Positions 20,182-30,006 are shown, counted from the stretch's first letter. The stretch is DNA of 64,000 nt from Thermomonas aquatica (GCF_006337105.1 NZ_CP040871.1:558001-622000); one strand, 5' to 3'. The notes: generated by a model from the sequence alone, not told the origin. A program made the numbers and translations.

Positions 20182-21407
20182 GCGAAACCGCCCGGTCGCC
20201 GCTGCAGGGCCCGGGTTTCCGCTGGCTGCTGCTGTACCGCATCTGCACCCTGCTCTCCTACCAGATCGTCGCGGTGACGGTCGGCTGGCATGTGTACGAA
20301 CTGACCCGCGACCCCTGGTCGCTGGGCCTGATCGGGCTGGCGGAAGTGATCCCGTTCTTCTGCGTGGCGCCGTTCTCCGGCTACCTGGTCGACCACCTGC
20401 CGCGGCGCAAGCTGGGTGCGGCCGCCTGCTGCGTGCTGGCCGCGAACGCCGCGGTGCTGGCGCTGATCGCGACCGGCAGGCTGCCGATCGACGGCACCTG
20501 GCCGATCTATGCCGCGATCGCGGTCGGCGGCATCGGCCGCTCCTTCCTCGGCCCGGTCTACAACGCCCTGTTCGCGCGGGTGCTCAAGCGCGAGCAGTTC
20601 GCGCGCGGCGCGGGCATGGGCAGCGTGGTGTTCCAGGCCGGGCTGGTATTGGGCCCGGCGGCCGGCGGCGTGCTGGTCGGGGCCGCCGGCAAGTCGGCGG
20701 CGTATGCGCTGGCGGCCGGGTTCGCCATCGCCGCCGCGCTGGCGCTGCTGCGGATGCCGGTCACCGAACCCGCGCCGCAACTGCAGCGCGGCCCGGTATT
20801 CGCCAGCATCGGCGAGGGCCTGCGCTTCGTGTTCGGCCACCAGGTGCTGCTCGCCGCGCTGGCGCTGGACATGTTCGCGGTGCTGTTCGGCGGCGCGATC
20901 TCGCTGGCCCCGGCCTTCATCAAGGACGTGCTGCATGCGGGCCCGGAAGCGCTGGGCATCCTGCGCGGCGCGCCGGCGCTGGGCTCGGTGGCGGTGGCGG
21001 TGTGGCTGTCGCGCCGCCCGCTGCAGGCCAATGCCGGGCGCATCCTGCTCGGCGCGGTGGTCGGCTTCGGCGCCTGCATGGTCGGCTTCGGGCTGAGCCA
21101 GCTGTTCTGGCTGTCGGCCTTCTTCCTGCTGCTGTCCGGCGTGTTCGACGGCGTCTCGGTGGTGCTGCGCTCGACCATCCTGCAGCTGTCCACCCCCGAC
21201 GACATGCGCGGACGGGTGTCCTCGGTCAACAGCATCTTCATCAGCTCGTCGAACGAACTCGGCGCGTTCTACTCCGGCGCGATGGCGCGGCTGCTCGGAC
21301 TGGTGCCCAGCGTGGTGCTGGGCGGCTTCGTGACCATGGGCGTGGTCGCCGCCACCGCGTGGCGGGCGCCGAAGCTGCGCCAGCTCGACCTGCGCGACAT
21401 CCAGTAA
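20178..21407 (+). CDS. MFS transporter (MFS_3/EntS-like)
   Basis: A 409-residue inner-membrane protein with about 10-12 hydrophobic segments from residue 15 to 400 and a cytoplasmic loop [10 protein letters not shown] between TM2 and TM3, the place of the MFS loop motif. It resembles the MFS_3 group, which includes enterobactin exporter EntS and macrolide exporters. It has no periplasmic binding partner and is the last gene of the cysS-sufE unit, followed by a good terminator. Substrate is unknown; export of a small molecule is the likely role. Confidence 0.85.
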   Translation: MSETARSPLQGPGFRWLLLYRICTLLSYQIVAVTVGWHVYELTRDPWSLGLIGLAEVIPFFCVAPFSGYLVDHLPRRKLGAAACCVLAANAAVLALIATGRLPIDGTWPIYAAIAVGGIGRSFLGPVYNALFARVLKREQFARGAGMGSVVFQAGLVLGPAAGGVLVGAAGKSAAYALAAGFAIAAALALLRMPVTEPAPQLQRGPVFASIGEGLRFVFGHQVLLAALALDMFAVLFGGAISLAPAFIKDVLHAGPEALGILRGAPALGSVAVAVWLSRRPLQANAGRILLGAVVGFGACMVGFGLSQLFWLSAFFLLLSGVFDGVSVVLRSTILQLSTPDDMRGRVSSVNSIFISSSNELGAFYSGAMARLLGLVPSVVLGGFVTMGVVAATAWRAPKLRQLDLRDIQ

Positions 21408-21409
21408 AG

Positions 21410-21435
21410 AAAAACCCCGCCGAGGCGGGGTTTTT
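21410..21435. terminator. Bidirectional terminator between the MFS gene and dksA
   Basis: AAAAACCCCGCC and GGCGGGGTTTTT form a perfect inverted repeat with a tight loop and T/A tracts on both sides. It lies 3 nt after the MFS stop and 22 nt from the stop of the convergent dksA-like gene, so it can serve both. Confidence 0.9.
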
Positions 21436-21456
21436 CGAACCGGGCAACGACCGATC

Positions 21457-22428
21457 TCAGTCGCCCATCTGCTTCTGCAGGTGTTCCCAGCGCTCCTGCG
21501 CATCGATCGTGCGCTCCGCCTGCGGGCGCGCCTCGAGGCGATCCAGGCCGATTTCCTCGCCGGTATCCACGCAGTAGCCGTAATCGCCGCCATCGACGCG
21601 CTTCAGCGTGCTGTCGATCTTGCCGATCAGCTTGCGGTAGCGGTCGCGGGTGCGCAGTTCCAGCGCGTTCTCGGTCTCGCGGCTGGCGCGTTCGGCTTCG
21701 TCGCCGACGTCGCGCACTTCTTCCTTGAGGTTCTCGATGGTCTGCTTGGATTCCTCGACCAGCTCGGCGCGGCGCGACAGCAGCTTCTGGCGGAAATACT
21801 CCAGCTGCAGCGCGCTCATGTACTCCTCGTCCGCGCCGGGCTTGTAGCCGGGCGGGACGATGGGACGGCCGCTGGCTTCGTCGGTCTGGTACGGCACGAC
21901 CTTGTACTTGCCCTTCGGCACCGGCGCGGACGGCTTGGCGGCGACCGCCACCGCGACCTTGCCCGGCTTGCGCGGGACGGTGACCGGCGATGCGGGATTG
22001 GCCGCCAGCGCGGCCTTGACGCCGCTGGCGTTCGGCAGCGGATCGACCGGCGACTTGGCGGGCTTCTTCGCGGCGACGGGCTTCGTCGTCGTTGCCGGGG
22101 CCGGCTTCGCGGGCGCCGGGGCCGGCTTGGCAGCGGGCTTGGCGGCAACCGGCTTCGCGACCGGCTTCGCCGCCGGGGCCGGCTTCTTCGCAACCACGGC
22201 TTTCTTGGCCGGCGCGGGCTTGGCGGCCGGCTTCCGGGCCGCGGCCGCCTTCTTCGCAACGGGCTTCTTGGCCGGCGCGGCCTTCTTCGCCACCGGCTTC
22301 TTGGCCGGCGCGGGCTTCTTGGTTGCGGGCTTTGCGGCCTTCTTGGCCACGGGCTTCTTCGCGGGCGCCTTGGCGGCGGGCTTCTTGGCCGGCTTGGCGG
22401 CCTTCTTCACGGGTTTCTTCGCTGCCAC
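21457..22428 (-). CDS. dksA: DksA-type RNA polymerase-binding protein with Lys/Ala/Pro-rich N-terminal tail
   Basis: A 323-residue protein in two parts. Residues 1 to about 130 consist almost only of K, A and P in repeats such as AKKPVAKK, like histone H1 or AlgP-type tails. From about residue 195 on it is a Dks[16 protein letters not shown], the coiled-coil tip DVGDEAERA carrying the DxxDxA motif that enters the polymerase channel, and a C-terminal domain [20 protein letters not shown]. Only one of the four zinc-finger Cys remains, as in other non-zinc DksA proteins. The start is GTG with GAGGA upstream. DksA works with ppGpp on rRNA and amino-acid promoters; the tail may add non-specific DNA binding. 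Such tailed forms occur in Xanthomonads. Confidence 0.9.
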   Translation of the reverse strand: MAAKKPVKKAAKPAKKPAAKAPAKKPVAKKAAKPATKKPAPAKKPVAKKAAPAKKPVAKKAAAARKPAAKPAPAKKAVVAKKPAPAAKPVAKPVAAKPAAKPAPAPAKPAPATTTKPVAAKKPAKSPVDPLPNASGVKAALAANPASPVTVPRKPGKVAVAVAAKPSAPVPKGKYKVVPYQTDEASGRPIVPPGYKPGADEEYMSALQLEYFRQKLLSRRAELVEESKQTIENLKEEVRDVGDEAERASRETENALELRTRDRYRKLIGKIDSTLKRVDGGDYGYCVDTGEEIGLDRLEARPQAERTIDAQERWEHLQKQMGD

Positions 22429-22452
22429 GAGCAGGTATTCCTCGATGTTCCC

Positions 22453-22480
22453 TTGAGACGGGAAAGCGCGCTGTTATACC
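22453..22480 (+). promoter_or_regulatory. Putative promoter of yidD
   Basis: TTGAGA (22453-22458) and TATACC (22475-22480) with a 16-nt spacer face rightward in the 108-nt gap between divergent dksA and yidD. The -10 hexamer reads GGTATA on the other strand, so leftward dksA transcription may start from the same AT-richer patch. Confidence 0.45.
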
Positions 22481-22536
22481 CTGATGGGCACACAGCGGCA
22501 ACCGCGGCAGACTGCGCCGCACCGCGTTCAAGGCTC

Positions 22537-22770
22537 GTGATCGACCCATCCTTCACCAGTACCGCGCTGATCGCGCTGTTGCGCGGCTACAAGCGCTGGA
22601 TCAGCCCCCTGCTCGGCACCCGTTGCCGGTTCGTGCCCAGCTGTTCGGAATATGCGATGCAGGCGATCGGCCGGTTCGGCACACTCAAGGGCAGCTGGCT
22701 GGCGGTCCGCCGCATCGGCCGCTGCCATCCCCTGCACCCCGGCGGGCACGACCCGATTCCGCCCAACTAG
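22537..22770 (+). CDS. yidD: Membrane protein insertion efficiency factor YidD
   Basis: A 77-residue protein, normal for the family. It has the amphipathic N-terminal segment [17 protein letters not shown] and the diagnostic [14 protein letters not shown], then [22 protein letters not shown]. YidD is a small membrane-associated protein linked to YidC-dependent insertion and usually lies beside rnpA-yidC; here it stands before dihydroorotase. The start is GTG with AAGG close upstream; no ATG is available. Confidence 0.93.
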   Translation: MIDPSFTSTALIALLRGYKRWISPLLGTRCRFVPSCSEYAMQAIGRFGTLKGSWLAVRRIGRCHPLHPGGHDPIPPN

Positions 22771-22794
22771 AAGCTGGCCCGCCAAGGAACCGAC

Positions 22795-24141
22795 ATGACT
22801 TCGACCCTGATCGTCAACGCCCGCCTGGTCAACGAGGGCCGCGAATTCGACGGCGACCTGCGTTTCGCCAATGGCCTGATCACCGAGATCGGCAGCGGGC
22901 TCACCGCGCGCGAAGGCGAGACCGTGATCGATGCCGCCGGCCGCCGCCTGTTGCCGGGGATGATCGACGACCAGGTCCATTTCCGCGAACCGGGCATGGA
23001 ATACAAGGCGGACATGGCGATCGAGTCCGCCGCCGCGGTGGCCGGCGGGCTGACCAGCTTCATGGACATGCCGAACACCAATCCGCCGACGCTGAACCGC
23101 GATGCGCTCGAAGACAAATACCGCCGCGCCCACGGGCGCTGCCGCGCGAACTACGGCTTCTACATGGGCGCCAGCAACGACAACCTGGCCGATGTCCGCG
23201 CCATCGACCCCAAGGCCACCCCGGGCCTGAAGGTGTTCATGGGCGCCTCCACCGGCAACATGCTGGTCGACAACCCGGAAACCCTGGACGCGATCTTCCG
23301 CGACACCCCGGTGCCGATCATCACCCATTGCGAAGACACCCCGACCATCAACGCCACCCTCGCCGAATTCCAGGCGAAATACGGCGACGACATCCCGGTG
23401 CAATGCCATCCGGACATCCGCTCGCGCGAGGCCTGCATCAAGTCCACCCGGCTGGCGCTGTCGCTGGCGAACAGGCACGGCACCCAGCTGCACGTGCTGC
23501 ACATCAGCACCGCCGACGAGCTGGCGCTGTTCGAGCAGGGCCCGCTGATCCGCGCCGACGGCAGCCGCAAGCAGATCACCGCCGAGACCTGCGTGCACTT
23601 CACCCGCTTCGCCCGCCCGGATTACGACCGCCTCGGCAACCTGATCAAGTGCAACCCGGCGATCAAGGACGAGGCCGACCGCGAGGCGATCATCGACGCA
23701 CTGGCCGACGACCGCATCGACATCCTCGCCACCGACCACGCGCCGCACACGCTGGAAGAAAAGGCCAAGCCGTACGCGGGCGCGCCGAGCGGCCTGCCGC
23801 TGGTGCAGTTCGCGCTGAACGCCGCGCTGGAACTGGTCCACGAAGGCCGCCTGACCACCGCGCAGGTGGTGCAGAAATTCGCGCACGCGCCGGCGCAATT
23901 GTTCGATGTCGCGGGCCGCGGCTTCCTGCGCGAAGGCTATGCGGCCGACCTCGTCCTCATCGACGACACCCCGTTCACCGTGCGCCGCGAGGACGTGCTC
24001 AGCAAATGCGGCTGGTCGCCGTTCGAGGGCACCACCTTCCACTCGCGGATCGCCGCGACCTGGGTCAACGGCGTACTGGCGTGGGACGGTTCAGCGCTGG
24101 TCGGCGAGCCTGCCGGGCAACGCCTGCAATTCGATCGCTGA
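22795..24141 (+). CDS. pyrC: Dihydroorotase
   Basis: Amidohydrolase of pyrimidine synthesis, interconverting carbamoyl aspartate and dihydroorotate. The 448-residue protein has REPG (substrate-binding), LKVFMGAST with the lysine expected to be carbamylated, THCED, LHVLHISTADE and ATDHAPHT. One oddity: the first metal motif, HxH in most dihydroorotases, is Gln60-Val-His62 here (DDQVHFREPG). The same Q is familiar in a branch of COG0044 proteins annotated as dihydroorotase, so I keep the call. Its stop overlaps the next start by one base. Confidence 0.88.
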   Translation: MTSTLIVNARLVNEGREFDGDLRFANGLITEIGSGLTAREGETVIDAAGRRLLPGMIDDQVHFREPGMEYKADMAIESAAAVAGGLTSFMDMPNTNPPTLNRDALEDKYRRAHGRCRANYGFYMGASNDNLADVRAIDPKATPGLKVFMGASTGNMLVDNPETLDAIFRDTPVPIITHCEDTPTINATLAEFQAKYGDDIPVQCHPDIRSREACIKSTRLALSLANRHGTQLHVLHISTADELALFEQGPLIRADGSRKQITAETCVHFTRFARPDYDRLGNLIKCNPAIKDEADREAIIDALADDRIDILATDHAPHTLEEKAKPYAGAPSGLPLVQFALNAALELVHEGRLTTAQVVQKFAHAPAQLFDVAGRGFLREGYAADLVLIDDTPFTVRREDVLSKCGWSPFEGTTFHSRIAATWVNGVLAWDGSALVGEPAGQRLQFDR

Positions 24142-25010
24142 TGCCGCTTCGCCTCCTGCTTGCCCTGCTGCTGTCGGGCTGCGCCACCGTCGCGCCGGCA
24201 CAGCAGCGCGCGGACACTGCGCTGCCGCCGCCCCCGACCCTGCGCGACCGCGCGGACGTGCTCGGCATCGTGTTCCCGACCGCGGTATCGCAGGGTGCGA
24301 TGGTGATCGGCAAGGTGCCCGCCGGCAGCCGGGTTCGCTACGGCGGGCGCGATCTGCGGGTCACGCCCTACGGCAGCGTGGTGTTCGGCGTGGGCCGCGA
24401 TGAAACCGGTCCGCTGCAGGTCGAAGTGACGCCGCCGAACGCGCCTGCGCAGGCGCTCGCGATCGCGGTCACCCCACGCGACTGGCCGATCGAGCAGATC
24501 AATGGCGTGCCGCCGGCCACGGTGAACCCACCCAAGGCCATCGCCGAGCGCATCGAGCGCGAGCAGGCGCGCGTGGTCGCGGTGCGCACCCGCGACGACG
24601 ACCGCACCGGCTTCGCGCAGGCCTTCATCTGGCCGGTGCAGGGCCGCATCAGCGGCCGCTTCGGCAACCAGCGCGTGTACAACGGCACGCCGAAGGCGCC
24701 GCATTCGGGCATGGACATCGCCGCCGCCAGCGGCACCCCGGTGAAGGCGCCCGCGGATGGCGTGGTGACCTTCGCCGACGCGGATCTCTACCTCACCGGC
24801 GGCACCGTGGTGCTCGACCATGGCCACGGCATCAGCAGCAATTTCCTGCACCTGTCGCGGATCGATGCCAAGGTCGGCGACCTGGTGAAGCAGGGCGACA
24901 TCATCGGCGCGGTCGGCGCCACCGGTCGCGCGACCGGGCCGCACCTGCACTGGGGCATGAACTGGTTCGATGTGCGCATCGACCCGCTGCTGGTGCTCGA
25001 ACGCAAATAA
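24141..25010 (+). CDS. M23-family peptidase lipoprotein
   Basis: A 289-residue murein-hydrolase-like lipoprotein. The lipobox LLSGC puts the lipidated Cys at position 14. An all-beta N-terminal region (about 40-150) precedes the LytM/M23 domain (about 165-285), whose zinc ligands are visible in HSGMDIA and GPHLHWGM, with the family FLHLSRI segment between. All catalytic residues appear present, so it could be an active DD-endopeptidase rather than an EnvC/NlpD-type activator. It follows pyrC directly. Confidence 0.92.
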   Translation: MPLRLLLALLLSGCATVAPAQQRADTALPPPPTLRDRADVLGIVFPTAVSQGAMVIGKVPAGSRVRYGGRDLRVTPYGSVVFGVGRDETGPLQVEVTPPNAPAQALAIAVTPRDWPIEQINGVPPATVNPPKAIAERIEREQARVVAVRTRDDDRTGFAQAFIWPVQGRISGRFGNQRVYNGTPKAPHSGMDIAAASGTPVKAPADGVVTFADADLYLTGGTVVLDHGHGISSNFLHLSRIDAKVGDLVKQGDIIGAVGATGRATGPHLHWGMNWFDVRIDPLLVLERK

Positions 25011-25052
25011 GGCGCCCCACGCGTCGATGTCGCAGGCGAGGGGCCCGCTTCG

Positions 25053-25976
25053 CTAGGCGTTGCGTCCGCTCACGGATGCCACCGCATCGTGCGGATGCAG
25101 GCTCTCGTAGTGCGCCACCCGCGCCTGCCATGCGGCGACGCGCGCATCGCCCGCCAGCGCGGCGGCCACGCGGCGCGCGGCGTCCTCGCAGAACATCAGG
25201 TTGGCCGCGTTGGCCTCGGCGAAGGCTTGTTCGTCCTCGCGCTTGACCGCGGTCTGCACCGGCGTGCCCAAGGCGGTTTCCACGGCATCGACCAGCGCGT
25301 GCAGCGGCAGTTCGTCGAATGCGGGCTTGAGTTCGACCCGCACCTCGGCGCGGCTGCGCTGCGCGTGCGGGGTCGCGGCCAGGCCGCGGTCGGAGGCCAG
25401 CCAATCGCGCACCATGTCGTTGGACAGCGGGCGCAGGCCGGCGAAATCCTCGGCGAAACGGGCCGCATTGACCTGCCGCGACAAGGCGGCGGAGGCCGGG
25501 CAGGTGCTCGAATATTCGACGGAGAAGCCCATCGACAACTGCAAGTGCCCGTCGCGCAGTTCGGCCTCGACCTCGACCGGGTAGCGCTTCCAGCCCGCGT
25601 TGTCGGTGCGCAACGCCTTGCGCAGCAGCAGGTGTTCGTAGCGCAGGCGCAGGCGCGCGCGCGTCGACAGCCCCTGCTGCGAAGCGATGCAGGTCTCCAG
25701 CAGGCGCCGCAGCGACGGCGCGCTCAGCGCCTCGTTGGCCAGCGACTGCTGCAGCTGCAGGTACAGGCGCGACATGTGGATGCCGCGTGCGTCGGCATCG
25801 CGCAGGTCGACGGCGACGTCGACGCTGGCCGGCACGTGCAGGTCGGGCCCGCCCTCGCCCGCAAGCCGGATCGGCATCGCCATCCCGTCCATGCCCACCC
25901 AGTCCAACGGCCGCGCAAGCGCGACCGCGTCCGCGGCGACATCGGGCAATGGAGTTGGGCGTGGGCTGTTGTGCAT
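25053..25976 (-). CDS. folE2: GTP cyclohydrolase FolE2 (type IB)
   Basis: A 307-residue member of the FolE2 family, making dihydroneopterin triphosphate from GTP for folate (and queuosine) synthesis. FolE2 enzymes use metals other than zinc, and the conserved Cys is seen in EYSSTCPASAAL. The start MHNSPRPTPLPDVA is chosen because upstream codons are not family-like. The gene stands alone, convergent with the M23 gene. No folE2-linked Zur box is evident. Confidence 0.93.
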   Translation of the reverse strand: MHNSPRPTPLPDVAADAVALARPLDWVGMDGMAMPIRLAGEGGPDLHVPASVDVAVDLRDADARGIHMSRLYLQLQQSLANEALSAPSLRRLLETCIASQQGLSTRARLRLRYEHLLLRKALRTDNAGWKRYPVEVEAELRDGHLQLSMGFSVEYSSTCPASAALSRQVNAARFAEDFAGLRPLSNDMVRDWLASDRGLAATPHAQRSRAEVRVELKPAFDELPLHALVDAVETALGTPVQTAVKREDEQAFAEANAANLMFCEDAARRVAAALAGDARVAAWQARVAHYESLHPHDAVASVSGRNA

Positions 25977-26030
25977 CGCGGCATTGTACCGGGAGGCGCG
26001 TGAGCGCCCCTGCAACGCTGCGTGCCGCGA

Positions 26031-26717
26031 TCAGCCCCGGGCCGCCCGCCAGGCCGTGGCCAATGCGGCGAAACGCCCCAACGCCGGCGACTTGCCGTTG
26101 GCGTAGCGCTGCAGGCGGCCGCGCACGATCGCGGCATGGATGCGCCCGGGACGGTTGCCGTCGCCCGGCGGCGGCCACTGCGCCAGCAGGCCGCGCGCCC
26201 AGCCGCGCACGTCGAGGTCGCCCAGCGGGGTGACGCCATCCGGATGGCGCAGCACGCGTTCGGCCAGCAGCGAGACCACCACGTTGCGCGCCGGCGCCGG
26301 CGCCACGCTGTCGAACAGGTGCTGGGCCACCCCGGCCACGGCCTCGGCATAGGGCTCCAGCGCGAACAGCGCCGCATCCAGGCTGGCCGGGCGTTCACGG
26401 CTGGCGCGCAATGCAGGCAGGCACATCGCCAGGTTGTCCCAGGGTGCGGCGACCTTCTGCAGGGCCAGGCCCAGCGGATGCCGGCGGATGCCGCGCGACC
26501 AGCCGTCCAGCTCCTCCGCCCACCAGCCCAGCTTGGCATCGCCCGGGCGCGGATCGTCCCCGCCCCACGCGGCTTCGCTCAATTCGTCGCGCAGGGCGAA
26601 CCAGGCTTGCGCGCGTTCGCGCTGCGCCTCGGGCACGAAGGCTTCGGCCACGGCCCACTCCGGCCATCGCGCCCGCCACTTGTCGAGGAAGCCCTGCAAG
26701 GCCTCGCGGTCGCTCAT
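26031..26717 (-). CDS. Squalene/phytoene synthase-like protein, function unknown
   Basis: A 228-residue helical protein whose N-terminal third (LRDELSEAAWGGDDP, DAKLGWWAEELDGW) resembles the squalene/phytoene synthase family, in particular the NDUFAF6-like branch. The two Asp-rich DxxxD prenyl-diphosphate motifs of true synthases are not evident, so catalysis is doubtful. It overlaps the phosphatase gene by ATGA as last gene of the efp-mtaD-ubiG operon. Neighbouring ubiG hints at a respiratory or quinone link, but this is inference. Confidence 0.6.
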   Translation of the reverse strand: MSDREALQGFLDKWRARWPEWAVAEAFVPEAQRERAQAWFALRDELSEAAWGGDDPRPGDAKLGWWAEELDGWSRGIRRHPLGLALQKVAAPWDNLAMCLPALRASRERPASLDAALFALEPYAEAVAGVAQHLFDSVAPAPARNVVVSLLAERVLRHPDGVTPLGDLDVRGWARGLLAQWPPPGDGNRPGRIHAAIVRGRLQRYANGKSPALGRFAALATAWRAARG

Positions 26718-27391
26718 CGCAATGCGCTCCAGAGTGCCGGATCCAGCAGGTCGCGCGCCGATTCGACCAACACGTCGCCGCCCCATGCGTGCGGATCGTC
26801 GCCTTCGGGACGATAGCCCCACAGCGCGACGACCGAACGCATCCCGGCCGCGCGTGCGGCATCGATGTCGCGCTGGTCGTCGCCCACGTACACGCAATCG
26901 GCGATGTCGACACCCAGCGTTTCCGCCGAATGCAGCAACGGCAGCGGATGCGGCTTGCGCTGCGGCAGGCTGTCGCCGCCGACCAGGATCGCGCAGCGCG
27001 TGTCCCAGCCGAGTTGCGGCAGGACTTGCCTGGCCAGGTATTCCGGCTTGTTGGTGACGATGCCCCAGCGGCTGCCGTCGGCTTCGATGGCGTCCAGCAG
27101 TTCGGCCACGCCATCGAACAGCACGCTGTGCTTGCCGAGCTCCTGTTCGTAGGTGTCGAGGAACTCGCGGATCACCTCGCCGCTCACTTCGCCGCCGAGT
27201 TCCGGGAACGCCGCCGCGCTCATCGCCCGCGACCCCTTCGAGACATGCGGGCGCAGTTCGGCCAGCGGCATCGGCCCCTGCCCGCGCGCGGCGCGCATGC
27301 GGTTCACCGTGGCCGCCATGTCCGGCGCGCTGTCGAGCAGGGTGCCGTCCAGGTCGAACAGCACCAGCTTCGGGAACATGTTCGACGTCAT
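26714..27391 (-). CDS. mupP: HAD phosphatase, Gph/MupP type
   Basis: A 225-residue HAD hydrolase annotated by homology as phosphoglycolate phosphatase: nucleophile motif [15 protein letters not shown], motif II IVTNKP, motif III lysine in QRKPHP, motif [13 protein letters not shown]. In Pseudomonas the phosphatase in the same position, next to ubiG and mtaD, is MupP, which dephosphorylates MurNAc-6-phosphate in cell-wall recycling. I therefore favour MupP over Gph, on synteny only; amgK/murU are not in this window. ATGA overlaps link it to ubiG and to the downstream gene. Confidence 0.8.
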   Translation of the reverse strand: MTSNMFPKLVLFDLDGTLLDSAPDMAATVNRMRAARGQGPMPLAELRPHVSKGSRAMSAAAFPELGGEVSGEVIREFLDTYEQELGKHSVLFDGVAELLDAIEADGSRWGIVTNKPEYLARQVLPQLGWDTRCAILVGGDSLPQRKPHPLPLLHSAETLGVDIADCVYVGDDQRDIDAARAAGMRSVVALWGYRPEGDDPHAWGGDVLVESARDLLDPALWSALR

Positions 27392-28098
27392 GCCGGTTTG
27401 CGCGCGCAGGCGAGGTAATTGATGTCGGTGCGTGCGATGACCCGCGCGCTGTTGCGCCACGGCTCGTACATCAGGCCGCTGACGTCTTCGAGTTCGAGGC
27501 CCGCCTCGCGCAGCCACTTCGCCAGTTCCGAGGGCTTGATGAAATCGCGGTACTGATGCGTTCCCTTCGGCAGTACCCGGGCCACGTATTCGGCGCCGAC
27601 GATGGCCAGCGCGAACGCGGCCGGCGTGCGGTTGAGGGTGGACAGGAACAGGCGGCCGCCTGGCTTCAGCAATTTGGCGCAGGCATCGATGATCGAGGCC
27701 GGCTGCGGCACGTGTTCCAGCATTTCCATGCAGGTGATGACGTCGAACGATGCCGGCGCCTCACCGGCCAAGGCCTCGACCGGCATCTCGCGGTAATCGA
27801 CCTTGATCCCCGACTCCAGCCCGTGCAGGCGCGCGACCTTCAGCAGGTTCGGCGCCAGGTCGATGGCGGTGACGCGCGCGCCGGACTGCGCCAGCGCCTC
27901 GCTCAGCAAGCCGCCGCCGCAACCGACGTCCAGCACCGCGGCATCGCGCAGTTGCGCGCGCTCGGCGACATAGCCCAGGCGCGCCGGGTTCAAGGCATGC
28001 AGCGCTTTCTGCGGGCCGTTCGGATCCCACCAACGCTGGGCCAGTTCGTCGAACTTGTCGAGTTCGGCTTGCGAGAAATTGGTCGATGCGGCGTTCAT
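27388..28098 (-). CDS. ubiG: 3-demethylubiquinone/2-polyprenyl-6-hydroxyphenol O-methyltransferase
   Basis: Carries out the two O-methylations of ubiquinone synthesis. The 236-residue protein has the N-terminal [19 protein letters not shown] typical of UbiG and the SAM-binding motif [16 protein letters not shown], with [11 protein letters not shown] downstream. The start (MNAASTNF) overlaps the mtaD stop as ATGA; an in-frame Met lies three codons upstream. Confidence 0.96.
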   Translation of the reverse strand: MNAASTNFSQAELDKFDELAQRWWDPNGPQKALHALNPARLGYVAERAQLRDAAVLDVGCGGGLLSEALAQSGARVTAIDLAPNLLKVARLHGLESGIKVDYREMPVEALAGEAPASFDVITCMEMLEHVPQPASIIDACAKLLKPGGRLFLSTLNRTPAAFALAIVGAEYVARVLPKGTHQYRDFIKPSELAKWLREAGLELEDVSGLMYEPWRNSARVIARTDINYLACARKPA

Positions 28099-29435
28099 GC
28101 GTTGCATACCGTGGCGATGCGGTCGCGCCACTGGCGCGCGTTGGCGAGCACGCCATCGAGGTCGATGTCGGCCAGCACGCGCTGGCGCAACTTGTGGCAG
28201 CCGGCGATCCACACATCGCTGACCTGCTGGCGGCCGCAGGCGTAGATCAATTGCGAGACCACGTTGTGCAGCGGCTGGGTTTCGAGCTGCGACAGGTCGA
28301 TGCAGGCGATGTCGGCCTGCTTGCCCGGCTCCAGGCTGCCGACCAGGTGGTCGAAGCCCATCGCCTTGGCGCCGCCCAGCGTGGCCGCGCGCAGGGCTTC
28401 GTGCGCATCGAAGCCGGCGGCGTCGTTGGCCACGGCCTTGGCCAGCAGCGCCGCGGTGCGGGTCTCGCCGACCATGTCGAGGTCGTTGTTGCTGGCGCAG
28501 CCGTCGGTGCCGATGGCGAGGGTGACGCCCGCGCGTTGCAGCGCGCAGGCCGGGCAGAACCCCGAGGCCAGCTTGAGGTTGGATTCCGGGCAATGCACCA
28601 CGCTGACCCCGCGTTCGGCGCAGAGGTGGATTTCGGCCTCGGTGAGCTGGGTCATGTGCACCGCGATCAGGCGATCGTTGAACAGGCCGAGGCGGTCGAT
28701 CCGCGCGATCGGCCGCTGGCCGTGCTGCTCGACCGACTGCTGCACTTCCTGCGCGGTCTCGTGCAGGTGCAGGTGGACCGGGATGTCGAGCTGGTCGGAC
28801 AGCAGGCGCACGCGTTCGAAATTGGCGTCGTTCACCGTGTACGGCGCATGCGGCGCGAAGGCGGTGCCGATCAGCGCGTCGCCGCGCCAGGCATCGTGCA
28901 CTTCGCCGGCGCGGTCGAAGTATTCGTCGTCGCTGCTGGCCCACGCCGTTGGGAAGTCGATCACCGGCAGGCCCACCCGGGCGCGGAAGCCGTGGCGCTT
29001 GTAGGTCGCGGCCTGCACGTCGGGGAAGAAGTAGTTCTCGTTGCAGCAGGTGGTGCCGCCGCGCAGCATCTCGGCGATCGCCAGGGTGACGCCATCGGCG
29101 ACGAAATCCGGGCCGATCACCGCGCCCTCGATCGGCCAGATGTGCTGCTGCAGCCAGACCTTGAGCGGCAGGTCGTCGGCGACGCCGCGCAGCAGGGTCA
29201 TCGGATTGTGGGTGTGCGCGTTGACCAGGCCGGGGATCAGCGCCGCATCCGGACGCGCGACGGTTTCCTTCGGCGCGAAGCGCGCGCGCGCCTCGGCGAC
29301 CGGCAGCACGGCGACGATCGCGCCGCCGGAAACGACGACGGCGTGATCCGTCAGGACCACGCCGTGCGGGACGACCGGCACCACCCAGCCGGCTTCGATG
29401 ATGAGATCGCAGGCCTGCGGGGAGAGTTCGGTCAT
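28095..29435 (-). CDS. mtaD: 5-methylthioadenosine/S-adenosylhomocysteine deaminase-type amidohydrolase
   Basis: A 446-residue TRZ/ATZ-family amidohydrolase. Metal ligands are seen in [21 protein letters not shown], and [13 protein letters not shown]. The mtaD-ubiG-phosphatase order equals the Pseudomonas layout where the gene product deaminates methylthioadenosine, so that substrate is likely. It lies 4 nt after efp and overlaps ubiG. Confidence 0.9.
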   Translation of the reverse strand: MTELSPQACDLIIEAGWVVPVVPHGVVLTDHAVVVSGGAIVAVLPVAEARARFAPKETVARPDAALIPGLVNAHTHNPMTLLRGVADDLPLKVWLQQHIWPIEGAVIGPDFVADGVTLAIAEMLRGGTTCCNENYFFPDVQAATYKRHGFRARVGLPVIDFPTAWASSDDEYFDRAGEVHDAWRGDALIGTAFAPHAPYTVNDANFERVRLLSDQLDIPVHLHLHETAQEVQQSVEQHGQRPIARIDRLGLFNDRLIAVHMTQLTEAEIHLCAERGVSVVHCPESNLKLASGFCPACALQRAGVTLAIGTDGCASNNDLDMVGETRTAALLAKAVANDAAGFDAHEALRAATLGGAKAMGFDHLVGSLEPGKQADIACIDLSQLETQPLHNVVSQLIYACGRQQVSDVWIAGCHKLRQRVLADIDLDGVLANARQWRDRIATVCNA

Positions 29436-29439
29436 CGGC

Positions 29440-30006
29440 TTACTTCACGCGGCTGACGTATTCGCCGCTGCGGGTGTCGACCTTGATCACTTCGTCCTGG
29501 GCGACGAACAGCGGCACCCGGACCACCGCGCCGGTTTCCAGGGTGGCCGGCTTGCCGCCGGTGCCGGCGGTGTCGCCCTTCACGCCGGGATCGGTCTCGA
29601 CGATCTTCAGCTCGACGAAGTTCGGCGGCGTCACCTGGATCGGGTTGCCGTTGAACAGGGTGACCACGCACTCTTCCTCGCCCTTGATCCACTTGGCGGC
29701 ATCGCCCACGCCGGCCTTGTCGGCCTGGATCTGCTCGAAGCTTTCCTGGTTCATGAAGTGCCAGTACTCGCCGTCGGCGTACAGGAACTGCATGTCGGTA
29801 TCGACCACGTCCGCGGCTTCCACCGAGTCGGTCGACTTCATGGTGATTTCCTGCACGCGGCCGGTGCGGATCTGGCGGAAGCGCACGCGGGTGAAGGCCT
29901 GGCCCTTGCCCGGCTTGACGTAATCGGTCTCGAAGATGATGGAAGGCTCGTTGTTGACCAGGATCTTCATCCCGTTCTTGACGTCGTTCATGCCGAGGGT
30001 GGCCAT
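29440..30006 (-). CDS. efp: Elongation factor P
   Basis: Relieves ribosome stalling at polyproline stretches. The 188-residue protein has the three beta-barrel domains of EF-P. The tip loop is KPGKGQAF with Lys34, the residue that EpmA modifies with (R)-beta-lysine in enterobacteria. The gene for EpmB, which makes that beta-lysine, starts 107 nt away on the other strand. It is first of the efp-mtaD-ubiG-mupP operon and has a good GGAGTA site before its ATG. Confidence 0.97.
   Translation of the reverse strand: MATLGMNDVKNGMKILVNNEPSIIFETDYVKPGKGQAFTRVRFRQIRTGRVQEITMKSTDSVEAADVVDTDMQFLYADGEYWHFMNQESFEQIQADKAGVGDAAKWIKGEEECVVTLFNGNPIQVTPPNFVELKIVETDPGVKGDTAGTGGKPATLETGAVVRVPLFVAQDEVIKVDTRSGEYVSRVK

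Noticed and set aside
22030..22428. Short repeats that could suggest a CRISPR or minisatellite
   Set aside because: They are in-frame codons for K, A and P of the DksA tail; no spacer-repeat structure exists.
26031..26717. A carotenoid or hopanoid (phytoene/squalene synthase) gene
   Set aside because: No Asp-rich catalytic motifs and no carotenoid or hopanoid genes nearby; called as a relative of unknown function.
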